Positions 9,783 to 19,402 of a stretch of DNA of 50,014 nucleotides are shown here, one piece after another. The stretch comes from Sulfuricurvum sp. Its GTDB lineage: Bacteria > Campylobacterota > Campylobacteria > Campylobacterales > Sulfurimonadaceae. Numbering within the stretch: the stretch's first letter is position 1; each line of letters begins with the position of its first letter. A model generated the notes under the pieces. The model made no database searches. It was not told the DNA's origin and saw only the letters and a list, made by a program, of their open reading frames with translations. The stretch is from assembly GCF_028710345.1 (NCBI RefSeq), contig NZ_JAQTUH010000011.1:1-50014 (forward strand), read 5' to 3'. Made by a program: the position numbers and the translations under genes.

Positions 9783-11452
9783 GGTGTTACTCCAGTGAGT
9801 TTACGGGCTAAATTTTCGATATAGGTTTCATTGACACCGTTAGGGTGATAACGAAAGACGAGATGGAGATATTCGTGCACTAATGTGAGTCGATCGTTTA
9901 AACTCTGCCATCCGCGTACGTATATCCGAAGCCGTTTTTGGTCGGAGTAGGGATTTCCATCACTCAGTTGACAAATCGTTGGTATTGACTCTAGGGGTTC
10001 ATATCCACCTTCACGGTTGAGTGTTGATTGCCATTTTTGGCTATTTTCTGCTAACCATGATTCAGCCGCTTTCAGCGGTACGCACTCCATCCGTCCATTC
10101 ATGGTAGCGATAGCGGCGTTGGGATAGCTGTGTTTTAATATCTTTTCAAAACTCCATCCTGAGACGGCTTGGGCATAGGCATCTCTCCATGATAACTGAT
10201 TAAGCGCTGGAGTTGACATGTGATAGTGTATCGGTGCACCGCGTAAAATCAAATCATCGGTAAAGTAGGCTGCTTCGAGTCCTTTTTGAGATGGAATTGT
10301 TGCACTGACACGTTGTGTATGGCTTGAGTCTGATATACTCCAACAACCGCCTTGGTAATTACCGTTTTGTACCAAATAGGTTCGTGCGGCAACAGCTAGT
10401 GCGCGTGCTGCATGAGTTTGGGTGGTATTACCTTCTCGATCAATGACGCGAGCAACATAATTGTTAAGTCCAAAACGTCCATATATTGTGTAGTGTTGGT
10501 CAGAATTTTTACGTAATCGCATTTCTCCTTGGGTTGTAATCGTAAGCCAATTTCCATTTTCAAACTCTAGTCGAAAGTTTCCTTTGAGGATGCCTGATTC
10601 TACTTTTATAGGGGTTTTTTCTTTATAAATCGCTTTTAGCGGATAGCGTTCAAAAAATGAGACATCGACACAACTATTATCGGTGGAAGTTGAAAGGAGA
10701 GAGGGGGTAGGTAATGTGAGCGAGAGGGCTTTACTCCATTTTGTGAGAGAAGTGAAACTCGATCCGTTAGCACCAAACCAAAACGGCGTTCCATCGGCGA
10801 GCCAGCCAGCCGCCCCACCGAATGCTTTACCATCATGTGTATGCCATGAATAGGTTTTATATCGGATTGCACTTCCTAACTCACTCCATGCATTTTTACC
10901 GTAAAGTTCTAAAGAAGTTTCGAGAAGGGCATCTCTGGCTTCATTACGTGCTTGAGTTGGAATAGCAGATAATACAAAAAGGAGGTCATGTAGAGAGACT
11001 TCAGTTTCTGGGGTAAGGTGACGGATATCGTTTACCCATTCAATTGTAGTTTTTTCTTCCCAATATTTTTTCCATTTTTTAGGACTTATATGGAGTCTAT
11101 TCGGATCAAAATAAGGGGCGCAAGAGTGGGCTAATGCCCTGTCTCTATTGACGCTTGAACCTGGAGGACAACAATAACGATCTTCTTCAGATGGAGTGGT
11201 ACTACAGACGTATTCAGCCTCTTTCGCATGGGTATCGGCTAAATAGAGGTAGACAAAAAGTTTCCACAGGCTTCCTAAGGGAACTTTCTCCTCTGGTGTG
11301 AGGAAAGAGTGTGCTTTAGGTGTTGAGAGTGATTTGATTGTGATTTCATTATGCTCTAACCATGCAACATTGGCATTATCTTCTCCATGTGCAAAATTCA
11401 AACTGAACACTAACACAATAGCAATGTTCTTAATGAATTTTAATAATTGCAC
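9779..11452 (-). CDS. yfaQ: YfaQ family protein (DUF2300): SxxK, SpoIID-like and HExxH regions
   Basis: I start this protein at a GTG (557 residues) because GAGGGA lies just upstream and the next residues form a signal peptide ending FAHGEDN; the longer ATG start would overlap yfaS by 92 bp. Three parts can be seen. Residues 45-240 look like a serine beta-lactamase/PBP fold, with PLGSLWKL giving an SxxK motif (Ser61, Lys64). About 325-460 resembles SpoIID (THAARALAVAARTYLVQNG, then CWSISDSSHTQRV). Near the C-terminus VHEYLH (526-530) is a zinc metallopeptidase-like HExxH with a downstream NETYIE. The domain reading is inference. The gene overlaps yfaS by 23 bp, indicating coupled translation. 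Confidence 0.8.
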   Translation of the reverse strand: MQLLKFIKNIAIVLVFSLNFAHGEDNANVAWLEHNEITIKSLSTPKAHSFLTPEEKVPLGSLWKLFVYLYLADTHAKEAEYVCSTTPSEEDRYCCPPGSSVNRDRALAHSCAPYFDPNRLHISPKKWKKYWEEKTTIEWVNDIRHLTPETEVSLHDLLFVLSAIPTQARNEARDALLETSLELYGKNAWSELGSAIRYKTYSWHTHDGKAFGGAAGWLADGTPFWFGANGSSFTSLTKWSKALSLTLPTPSLLSTSTDNSCVDVSFFERYPLKAIYKEKTPIKVESGILKGNFRLEFENGNWLTITTQGEMRLRKNSDQHYTIYGRFGLNNYVARVIDREGNTTQTHAARALAVAARTYLVQNGNYQGGCWSISDSSHTQRVSATIPSQKGLEAAYFTDDLILRGAPIHYHMSTPALNQLSWRDAYAQAVSGWSFEKILKHSYPNAAIATMNGRMECVPLKAAESWLAENSQKWQSTLNREGGYEPLESIPTICQLSDGNPYSDQKRLRIYVRGWQSLNDRLTLVHEYLHLVFRYHPNGVNETYIENLARKLTGVTP

Positions 11453-14400
11453 GCGAAGTTCCCTCAAACGCTTTTTGATCTGGCTGATACATTTTAAAAT
11501 AACGTACCGGCGGTAGGACAAAAGTACCGGTTTGTGCTGGTCGAATCAGGTGATTTATCACCATTGTCCCTTTGAGTTTATCAACTGGGACAGTATATCC
11601 TTGTGGAGATAAATCAAAACGACTTTTCTCCAACGGATGATATTTTTTCCCTTTTGGAAATCGTACATTTACACCCCATGTGGCTGAATCAGCAGACATC
11701 CCCGGAGGAAGTGCCGCCTCTACGATACCGAAATTCAAAGGGGATGATGCATTGGATGTTAGGGTGATTTGATCTAAATAGAGCTCATTGGTACTTAATT
11801 CACTGTTTGCCGGAACCAAAACCAAGTCGTATTCTGTCGATTGACCACCATCGGTTATGGCAGAGAGATTAGCATCAGTTTGTCGAATTAAACGATAAAA
11901 ACGGCGTTCAATCTGAATTGGAAGGGTGCTTTTTCCCAGTTCTGAACTCTCATATCCGATAACTGCCGATAGTGGAGCTTTCGGGGTATTAGAGAGGTTA
12001 ATCGAAGTCGGTACATTTGTTTTACCCCAATAATAGGCATTTTGACCAGATATCGTACGAAAATTTTTCCATAATGAATCCGGTGCAATTGTCTGTTTTG
12101 AACGTGTTAGAAGAGGATTGTTTTTGCTCTCATTTTTAAGTGCACGGTAGACCCATAATAATGTTACAGCTCTGTCGATTGTCGGTGTTTGTGCTCCAAC
12201 TTTTTCTAAAATAATCGGAGCATTGCTAAGAGGTATATTACCGCTCAATAACAAGAGAGATTCTCCGAGTGGGGAGGTGGATTGATGAATTCGTTGTGCA
12301 GCTGATGCAAGATAAGGTTTAATAGCTGGATCAACTTTTCCTTGTGCTTGAGTAAGCGTGTAGGCACTTAATACTAAAGCCATAGTATTGTGTATCGATA
12401 GAGTATCAGTTGTCATTATGAGTGAACTTTCCGATGCGAGAGGTAGTGAATTTGCAGCAATGATATTTTTTGCATTTTTAGATAGCTCTTTGAGCAATTC
12501 TTCACTTAATGAGCGAACCGGAAGACCCATTTGCTGCATCCAATCGAGCATTAAAGCGCGTTTCCATGGGGTTTGTTTAGCACCGTTTAGTCGATAAATT
12601 TCTAATAATGAATTAAAATGATCCGATGGAAGTTTCAGTTTAAGGGCTTGGCTTGCATGCCAATCGGCATAATAGGCATAGGTTGTTAAAAAAGGATCTC
12701 CCTCTTTTGCCGGAACACTCCACCATCCAAAGGTTGCATTAGGTCCCGCCATTTGAGCAAGTCTAAAACGGAAAGTGTACAGTCGTTGAGTTAGCAATTC
12801 AGAAAACTCATCTTCATCTGATAAAAGCGATTGTAATGCAAGGGTATAGGGGATAATTCTACTCGATGTTTGTTCGACACAACCGTGAGGATAATCGATT
12901 AAATCATCCATCATACGTCGAAAATGTTCATTAACCCCATCGGTAAACTGAAATTTTATATTTTTAGCGTCTGATGGTAGTTGTAATATGCTCTCTTTTG
13001 AGGTGAGCGATAGATTGAGTGAATGTTTGTTTTGCCATAATGGAGAAAGTATGCGTAGCGGCACCGATAGATTATCTACCTCCTTTCCTTTTACCGAGAG
13101 GGTGAGTTTAAGGGGTGAATCATAAGGAATCGTACCAAGAGCTAGCGGCATAAAGTTAATCCCTGATTTGAGCAAAAGGGATTTTGAATAGCTCGTACCG
13201 ATACCGGAGACATTAATATCAACGGTCGTATCTTGACGTGTTTGGTTGAAAAGGGCTATGGATGCATTAGGTGTGTCTCCATTACGCATCCATGTAGGGG
13301 TTGTCCATTTAATATAAAACGGTTTTTCAGAGCGGACATACGCTCTATTTTGACCGACTACTCCGGATTGATTCATACCGCGTACCGTGATGCGCCATCG
13401 TGTTAATGAATCCGGCATGATAAATGTGACACGAGCATGACCATTTTTATCAGTCACTACATTAGGTTCCCATAAAGCCGTATCTTTGTCATCACGACGA
13501 GGGCGTTCTTGAATTTTGATAGCACGTTGCGGTGTTTGGGTATGGGAAGGGAGTGTTATTTTGGACGGTGTTTTGGCCAAATCGTATCCGATAAAACTCA
13601 AACTGGCGGTAGTACGGACATTATTACGTCGCGGATGATAAAAGAAATCAAAAATATCGGGGGCAATTTCACTTTGGAGAACATAAACCATCTCGTCAAC
13701 GACACTGATGGAGAGTTGAGTGTTAGCGGAAGCTTTATCACCAATAAGTGCCGTGAGATCTAACGTCACTTTTTCCCCAGGCTCATAGGTGGGTTTATCG
13801 GATTGAACCGATATATTGATTTTTGGTTGTTCTACTTTGAGTCCTAAATTTTGGAAAACATATTCGTTACCTTTGACATACACAACTGAAAAAGTGATAT
13901 TTGGTCCGTATGTATCTTTGATTGGTAGTTCAATTTCGTACTGAGTCGGTGAAATTTTTTTCGAACGGATCCAATTACTGCTTTGTGTCATTAATGCCGT
14001 TTGCTCTACTCGGTCACGTTCGAGTGTAAAGAGTACTTGATCAACAGGTTCTGAAAAGGTTATCAGTGCTTTTGCTATTTCATTTGGACGATAACTGTTT
14101 TGGTCAAATACCATGTTAATAGACCCCTGTGGTGCACGAATACTACCTCCGCTTACATAATGAGTAGTAGCACCGAGAATATTATTTTGGTTATCACGAA
14201 TCGAGAGACTATAAGTTCCCGATGTGTTAAATGAGAGGGTGAAATCCCCATTATTTTCTAATGTACCACTCTCTTCTTTGCGGTCTTCTAATCGTATCCA
14301 ACTCCATTTTGTCGGAACGGTGTTTTTGGTAAGATTGTTTATACCAATCGGAGTGTAGTGAAAGATGATATTTTCATTAATCGAGGAGAAAGATTTTTGC

Positions 14401-16034
14401 CCTGATAATTGGTACATGTTTACACCACGTTCGATGAGCAACTCTTTAGTAGCACGGACACGATAAGCTGCACCATCGGTTGCTAATGCACTTAAAACAT
14501 AGCGACTCGGTGTATCAGATGCAGGGAGAGAAAATTTTGCTATCCCTTTGGTATCAGTGGAGATAACGGAATCGGTAATTTTAAGAGGAAACTCGCCACT
14601 GTATCCTAAATTCCCCTCAATCATACTCAATGTTTGAGACCTAACACTCATATCAACGATAGCATTTTTAACCGGCTTCCCATCTGGATAGGTTAATTGC
14701 AGTTTACCGGTAATCGGCTCTTTTGTTTTGTAAGCAGTTTTATCCGGTAAAATAGAAATTTCAAAATGGGGTTTTTGGTATTCTGAGACTCTAAAACTCG
14801 CACCATAGCTGTTACCAAGATAATTGAAACGTAACTCATATCCACCGGCTGATGCATTTTGAGGTAGCCTAAATGAGGTATTACCACCGCTTTCAGAGAG
14901 TATTTGGACACTTTTTCCAGCTACCGGAAAGCCGTTAGGATCAAACACTTGTAATTGAAGAATTCCATTTTTCAGGGGGAGCGAATCACGTGCTGAAGTA
15001 AACTGACGTCCACTAAATTTGACATAAACAGACTCTCCGGGACGATACAAAGGGCGGTCTGTTGTAGCGTAAAGTTTTGTATTGTAAATCTCACTGTCAT
15101 AGTAATAATTTTCAGAGACATACACTCCACCATTAGGGTCTTCACCATAAATGTAACTTTTTTCAGGTGCTTTTCGCTCAAAAATGGTTAAACCTGATTG
15201 GTCAGTTTCTTTTTGATCTAACACTCCGACACCGTCACTCCAAATATTTTTTGCATTTTTGATTGGCTGAGACGTTCGACGATCTGCGACCCAAACGAGC
15301 ATTTGATTGGAAGAGACTTTGGTCACTGCGACCGAATCGGATACAAATACAAGTGTGGTTGCACGATAGTCGCCCACCATCGCCTCGACGAGATAAAGTC
15401 CAGGAGCTTTTTTTCCCAGCGGAATCATAACATTCCCCTCAGAAACATTCGTAAATTCACTACTACTACCGGCAAGTTCAACCCCTTTTGGTGGCTGGAT
15501 CGGTTTTGCTCGATGGAGTGGATAGCGAAAACTGTTGACTAAAATGTGGCTTTTGAGTGGTCTGTATTGCGGGTTTAATGTTTTAGGGGTAGTACGGTTT
15601 TCCAGAGGGTGACTTCTCACTTGAGGGACGTTTTCTGTGAATGTATGACGAGCCTCTTCGCTAAAGAGAGAACGCCACAGTTCACGTGCCTCTCTCCATA
15701 ATTTATCCCATGCTAGCGATAATGCATTGGCTAAACCGCTACCGGCGTAGTTTGGCTCTACTGTAATACGATGCAGATTCTTTTGCCCTTTTAAAAAAGC
15801 TAAAGGATCTTTTACTTTGTAGACATACACATCAACTCCGCCGTATTCATCAACAGTACTGATATCTTCAACTTCCAAACGAACCAAGGGGTTTTCATTA
15901 GAGCCATAGGTTGCGTCACTGAGTAAAAAGAAAGGGGTTCCCTGAGTCTCATCGGCAACAGCAGGTATAACTGCGAAGAGAAAAAGGATGGCCAATTTGG
16001 TAATAAATGTAAAAATATTCATTGTTAATCTCAT
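11430..16034 (-). CDS. yfaS: YfaS-type bacterial alpha-2-macroglobulin with thioester motif
   Basis: A 1534-residue periplasmic protease trap, the same size as E. coli YfaS. A signal peptide covers about residues 5-27 (ATG at 16034 or 16022; neither has a strong ribosome binding site). MG-type beta domains follow, including the typical RPLYRPGESVYVKFSGRQF segment near residue 330 and the ALWEPNVVTDKNGHARV segment near 850. The thiol-ester motif is present: YPHGCVEQTSS with Cys1052 and Gln1055. From memory, many YfaS proteins lack this CxEQ and only the YfhM/PbpC type keeps it, so this member should still be able to bind proteases covalently. It is the centre of the yfaATSQP operon. Confidence 0.92.
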   Translation of the reverse strand: MRLTMNIFTFITKLAILFLFAVIPAVADETQGTPFFLLSDATYGSNENPLVRLEVEDISTVDEYGGVDVYVYKVKDPLAFLKGQKNLHRITVEPNYAGSGLANALSLAWDKLWREARELWRSLFSEEARHTFTENVPQVRSHPLENRTTPKTLNPQYRPLKSHILVNSFRYPLHRAKPIQPPKGVELAGSSSEFTNVSEGNVMIPLGKKAPGLYLVEAMVGDYRATTLVFVSDSVAVTKVSSNQMLVWVADRRTSQPIKNAKNIWSDGVGVLDQKETDQSGLTIFERKAPEKSYIYGEDPNGGVYVSENYYYDSEIYNTKLYATTDRPLYRPGESVYVKFSGRQFTSARDSLPLKNGILQLQVFDPNGFPVAGKSVQILSESGGNTSFRLPQNASAGGYELRFNYLGNSYGASFRVSEYQKPHFEISILPDKTAYKTKEPITGKLQLTYPDGKPVKNAIVDMSVRSQTLSMIEGNLGYSGEFPLKITDSVISTDTKGIAKFSLPASDTPSRYVLSALATDGAAYRVRATKELLIERGVNMYQLSGQKSFSSINENIIFHYTPIGINNLTKNTVPTKWSWIRLEDRKEESGTLENNGDFTLSFNTSGTYSLSIRDNQNNILGATTHYVSGGSIRAPQGSINMVFDQNSYRPNEIAKALITFSEPVDQVLFTLERDRVEQTALMTQSSNWIRSKKISPTQYEIELPIKDTYGPNITFSVVYVKGNEYVFQNLGLKVEQPKINISVQSDKPTYEPGEKVTLDLTALIGDKASANTQLSISVVDEMVYVLQSEIAPDIFDFFYHPRRNNVRTTASLSFIGYDLAKTPSKITLPSHTQTPQRAIKIQERPRRDDKDTALWEPNVVTDKNGHARVTFIMPDSLTRWRITVRGMNQSGVVGQNRAYVRSEKPFYIKWTTPTWMRNGDTPNASIALFNQTRQDTTVDINVSGIGTSYSKSLLLKSGINFMPLALGTIPYDSPLKLTLSVKGKEVDNLSVPLRILSPLWQNKHSLNLSLTSKESILQLPSDAKNIKFQFTDGVNEHFRRMMDDLIDYPHGCVEQTSSRIIPYTLALQSLLSDEDEFSELLTQRLYTFRFRLAQMAGPNATFGWWSVPAKEGDPFLTTYAYYADWHASQALKLKLPSDHFNSLLEIYRLNGAKQTPWKRALMLDWMQQMGLPVRSLSEELLKELSKNAKNIIAANSLPLASESSLIMTTDTLSIHNTMALVLSAYTLTQAQGKVDPAIKPYLASAAQRIHQSTSPLGESLLLLSGNIPLSNAPIILEKVGAQTPTIDRAVTLLWVYRALKNESKNNPLLTRSKQTIAPDSLWKNFRTISGQNAYYWGKTNVPTSINLSNTPKAPLSAVIGYESSELGKSTLPIQIERRFYRLIRQTDANLSAITDGGQSTEYDLVLVPANSELSTNELYLDQITLTSNASSPLNFGIVEAALPPGMSADSATWGVNVRFPKGKKYHPLEKSRFDLSPQGYTVPVDKLKGTMVINHLIRPAQTGTFVLPPVRYFKMYQPDQKAFEGTSRAIIKIH

Positions 16035-16042
16035 GTTTTGGT

Positions 16043-16690
16043 TTATGCAGATAAAAAATTGAGGCGGTAAAAGCCTGCAAAATTTGGATTATTTTGGGAA
16101 GGGTGCCACCGCGTATCATGCCAGAGCATTAAATCTCTATAGGTGACGGATCGAAGTCCGTTATCATCAGGTGTTACTGTCCCCGTATGATAGGCGATAA
16201 AGTTTCCCATCCATACCATAATGTGTTGAGCGTCTCCTTGATCAAAAAAGAGTAAATCTCCTCTTTGAACCTGATTAATCTCTTTTCCTCGATAGGAAGT
16301 ATTTTCTTGAATCAGTTCGAGAGCACTAACATACACAGAATACGATCCATTTGCGAGTTTCCATTGATGTCGAAATTTTTTTTGTTCGTTACTCAAAACA
16401 AGTTCCGGAGGGAGTGGCGACCATGCGAGACTGTTGGCGTGTTTCCACTTAGAATTATGGGTTTGTAATGCTTCAGCTACAGCGAAGCGGACTAAACCGA
16501 CACAATCACGTTGCTCCCACCGTGGTGTAGGACCGGAACGAAGTTGAGCAGAAATTATTCTAACCATCCAAGCTCGAAAAATACGCGATTGAGAAGGTGT
16601 CAGGATTAAGTACTGTGTTGAATCTTCACCCCAAAGAGTGAAGATAGGAAATATTCCTATAACCGTTAAAAGAAAATTTCGTCGCTTCAT
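16043..16690 (-). CDS. yfaT: YfaT family protein (DUF1175), NlpC/P60-like
   Basis: A 215-residue exported protein. The start giving MKRRNFLLTVIG is chosen because it sits on the yfaA stop codon (TAATG) and begins a signal peptide. The sequence has the cysteine-histidine arrangement of NlpC/P60 cell-wall peptidases: RDCVGLVRFAVAEAL holds the likely catalytic cysteine, and GDLLFFDQGDAQHIMVWMG holds the histidine, followed by IAYHTG. If active it would cut peptidoglycan peptides in the periplasm. It is followed after 8 bp by yfaS. Confidence 0.85.
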   Translation of the reverse strand: MKRRNFLLTVIGIFPIFTLWGEDSTQYLILTPSQSRIFRAWMVRIISAQLRSGPTPRWEQRDCVGLVRFAVAEALQTHNSKWKHANSLAWSPLPPELVLSNEQKKFRHQWKLANGSYSVYVSALELIQENTSYRGKEINQVQRGDLLFFDQGDAQHIMVWMGNFIAYHTGTVTPDDNGLRSVTYRDLMLWHDTRWHPSQNNPNFAGFYRLNFLSA

Positions 16691-18258
16691 TAGTGTATTT
16701 CCCCATTTTGCCATTGGAGTTGATACCACGATTTATCGGTATTGGGTTTGTCTATTAATTCGAGTCGATAGGAAGGATAGAGTGATAAGGCTTTCATTCG
16801 TGGAGGGAGATGATTTTGGGTAACAGCCAATAAATTAGCATCTCCTGAAGCATCAACGGCGGCAATAACTTCTCTCTCAATCATTGCAGAGAGTGGTTTT
16901 GGGGTAATAAGTGCCATTGTTAAATCGGATGTCTTTACATGATCTGTAATATTAGGGTAGAGGTGTATCATTGTATCAAAAGCTTTTTCAATCAATTTTC
17001 GATCGGGTGAAAAGAGGATGTAATTATCCTTCGCCCCTATGGTTACTTGGTTTGTAGTACCACTCCAAAGGAGAGCATCAGAGTTCTTCGGAAAAGTTTT
17101 TACAACCACTTTTTTATCCGCAATAGCCCATTTAGCCAGTGTATGTAATGATGCATTTCGATTTTGAAGTGTTGTATCCGATTTGAGAATAAAGAGTGGC
17201 GAGTAGAGATTTGATTCGTTGTACCAACACGCTAAAAGAGATCCCTTAAGATGCTTTAGTTCTTCGGATGGAGGGAGATTATCTTCAGTTTCGGCTTTAT
17301 TCATAAGGTGATGTAACACCCCCCAATCGAGTGGTAAAACAACACAAGCACTTGGGTTGGCAGGTGCGTTTTTCCATAATTGTGCATCTCCTAAGGTTGA
17401 ATTTTGGAGTTCTTTTTTATTGACCCACATTGAGGTAGACCAACTCTCTCCAAAATCAAACCGTATCCCCTCAAGTCCGGGAATAAAAGGGTCATATCCT
17501 AATGCTAATGCTGAAGATCTAAGGATAAGGGTGTGTTTCATTGATTCCGATGAGGTGGTGAGTTGAAAGGTTTTGGATAACTGGGTTGTATTATCTAACC
17601 ACCCTTCAATGACATTACTCGCATCATCCGAAATATTTCCGTCATTATTCATAAGGAGTCCGGGGTCGGATAGAACGACTAAATTTTCTTTATTACTAAC
17701 AATGAGAAAAGTACGACGAGGGTTAATTTCTAAAGAAAAAACAGTTACTTTTCCATTTTTTGTTTTAATTTCACCTGCTTTGGTGAGTTGAGTGTCATCT
17801 GCTGAAACAGTAGCAGCTTCTTGAATGATTTTTGACCAAATATTACGTTTTAAAATGAGTGCATAATGGCGTAATCCCCCATGCCCGTCACGCCAGAAGG
17901 CAATTTCTGCCGGTTCATTCAATGCACTGGCTAAAACTTTGTCACTCCAATCCAAATCATGCTCATAGGCAATCCGCTTAATGGCACCGCCAAATCCCAT
18001 TCGATCTTCGTGATTATTGTAATAAAATGCTAAATCTTCGGTAAAAACGTCATGCACTATGGGGATACGTAATAAATCCGAGGGGAGTGTAGCCAAACTT
18101 TGAGTTTGAATATAACCATCGGGATACGATAAGTCTACAGTAAGTTCTGTTCCTGCATATTTGTAGGGTTTCAAATTGTAAGTACTGTTGAGACCAACGG
18201 CAATAATAACAGTAGCAAATAGGGTTATAAATCCGATAGCAAGCCATATACGACGCAT
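16690..18258 (-). CDS. yfaA: YfaA family protein (DUF2138)
   Basis: A 522-residue protein with one N-terminal membrane anchor (residues about 4-24, LAIGFITLFATVIIAVGL) and a large periplasmic domain, the form of E. coli YfaA. It opens the yfa operon: its stop codon overlaps the yfaT start. No enzymatic motif is visible. AAAATCT/AGATTTT makes a small stem just upstream of its ribosome binding site. The operon starts 90 bp after a nif-type gene pair on the same strand; I see no clear terminator between them, so some read-through is possible. Confidence 0.85.
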   Translation of the reverse strand: MRRIWLAIGFITLFATVIIAVGLNSTYNLKPYKYAGTELTVDLSYPDGYIQTQSLATLPSDLLRIPIVHDVFTEDLAFYYNNHEDRMGFGGAIKRIAYEHDLDWSDKVLASALNEPAEIAFWRDGHGGLRHYALILKRNIWSKIIQEAATVSADDTQLTKAGEIKTKNGKVTVFSLEINPRRTFLIVSNKENLVVLSDPGLLMNNDGNISDDASNVIEGWLDNTTQLSKTFQLTTSSESMKHTLILRSSALALGYDPFIPGLEGIRFDFGESWSTSMWVNKKELQNSTLGDAQLWKNAPANPSACVVLPLDWGVLHHLMNKAETEDNLPPSEELKHLKGSLLACWYNESNLYSPLFILKSDTTLQNRNASLHTLAKWAIADKKVVVKTFPKNSDALLWSGTTNQVTIGAKDNYILFSPDRKLIEKAFDTMIHLYPNITDHVKTSDLTMALITPKPLSAMIEREVIAAVDASGDANLLAVTQNHLPPRMKALSLYPSYRLELIDKPNTDKSWYQLQWQNGEIH

Positions 18259-18348
18259 TAATCTCCTTGAAAAATCTACAAGATTTTTATAAAGAGCAAA
18301 TATACCATAAATATAGTTGTATTTTGTAGATAAGTATTTGTTTAAGAG

Positions 18349-18855
18349 TTACCCGTGGCACCCTTTACCGGTATAACAGCTATTGGCAGCGACTATCTTA
18401 CCTAGAGCTTTATCGAGGTTAAACGGCGCGTTAAAATCATCTAAAATTTCATGATAAAACACCGCTCCGTCTTTAGAGATGATAAAAAGGGTTTTGGCAA
18501 GTTCTTTGTTATTCAACCTTACACCGTAATAATCTCCATATGCTTCGTCGTAATCATATCCTACTAACCACTCCTCCAAATGAGGCATCGTATGGTGAAC
18601 GTTTGCAACAATAATCGCTTTGGTAATTCCACCAAGTGCATTGAGAGAGAGGAGGGTATCAAGTTCAGAAATCTGTTCTAATAATGAATCATCAACAGAG
18701 GGTGTACTAATGAGGAACTGAGTAGCACCATTTTGCCCACCAATTTTGAAAACTTCTCCGGCGTGATTTTTAAGATTGATTTTTTCCGAAGCATAACCGA
18801 TATCGAGCGGTATATCTTCAAGAGACAGCGTGGATGTGTTGAATTTTATCTGCAA
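18349..18855 (-). CDS. Tpx-like peroxiredoxin homolog lacking the peroxidatic cysteine
   Basis: A 168-residue protein with a thioredoxin-like fold that aligns with thiol peroxidase Tpx. Where Tpx has PSxDTxVC, this protein reads TPSVDDSLLEQ, putting Leu59 at the peroxidatic position, so classic peroxidase activity is unlikely. Three cysteine/glycine-rich residues remain at the C-terminus (NSCYTGKGCHG), which could bind a metal or cluster. It overlaps the 3' end of the NifX-like gene by 38 bp and would be co-expressed with it from a nif promoter motif. A role in holding or protecting a nitrogenase cofactor precursor is possible but unproven. Confidence 0.7.
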   Translation of the reverse strand: MQIKFNTSTLSLEDIPLDIGYASEKINLKNHAGEVFKIGGQNGATQFLISTPSVDDSLLEQISELDTLLSLNALGGITKAIIVANVHHTMPHLEEWLVGYDYDEAYGDYYGVRLNNKELAKTLFIISKDGAVFYHEILDDFNAPFNLDKALGKIVAANSCYTGKGCHG

Positions 18856-19261
18856 TGTCAGCTCCTATTATAAAATGGTTGAGTGCCTCTTTGGCGGTTT
18901 TGATAAATGGAGGTATTTTATGAATCTTTATCCCAACATTTTTGAAAGTATAGAGTGTATTAAGACAATATTGGTCGACAATGACATAATCAACTTTACC
19001 GATTACTTCGAGGATAATATAGTGTTGGCTAATATGCTGAGGATCTTTTGACTTTTGAATATCACAACTGCATTCAATCATCTCAGTATTATTAACCATT
19101 TCACCATCATGTTTTTGCCATGGATTGAGACGATTCTCCAGAAATCGGTATTGGACGTTACTGCGATCTCCGGTTACTTCATAGAGCGCAAAGAGGGTAC
19201 ATGAACATGGATTTTGGTGAAAGACACGTTCGCGCCCATTCATCGGTATGGCAATGATCAT
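18818..19261 (-). CDS. NifX/NifB-C-terminal-like cofactor-binding domain protein
   Basis: A 147-residue single-domain protein of the dinitrogenase iron-molybdenum cofactor biosynthesis family (Nitro_FeMo-Co: NifX, NafY and the NifB tail). The opening MIIAIPMNGRERVFHQNPCS and the segment VDYVIVDQYCLNTLYTFKNVGIKIH match the ribonuclease-H-like fold that carries NifB-co or FeMo-co. Two insertions are cysteine-rich (NPCSCTLF and MIECSCDIQK). GAGGAG stands five bases before the ATG, and a nif promoter motif lies 28 bp upstream. A true NifX is usually next to nifEN; since nifEN is absent from the window I leave the symbol open. Confidence 0.75.
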   Translation of the reverse strand: MIIAIPMNGRERVFHQNPCSCTLFALYEVTGDRSNVQYRFLENRLNPWQKHDGEMVNNTEMIECSCDIQKSKDPQHISQHYIILEVIGKVDYVIVDQYCLNTLYTFKNVGIKIHKIPPFIKTAKEALNHFIIGADIADKIQHIHAVS

Positions 19262-19289
19262 CTAAACTCCTCGTATAATTTCGATTTAA

Positions 19290-19306
19290 ATGCAATTTTT
19301 ATTCTG
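19290..19306 (-). promoter_or_regulatory. Shared nif promoter motif before the NifX-like gene
   Basis: On the minus strand CAGAAT-AAAAA-TTGCAT, 28 bp before the ATG; 13 of 17 positions match the nifB site. Confidence 0.5.
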
Positions 19307-19402
19307 AGCCAATGATGTAAGGTATAATTTGATTATAAAATAAATATTCAGTTATGTTTCAATATAATATAGGATGTTTTATAATGTTTCAAGGGGGTCA
19401 TT

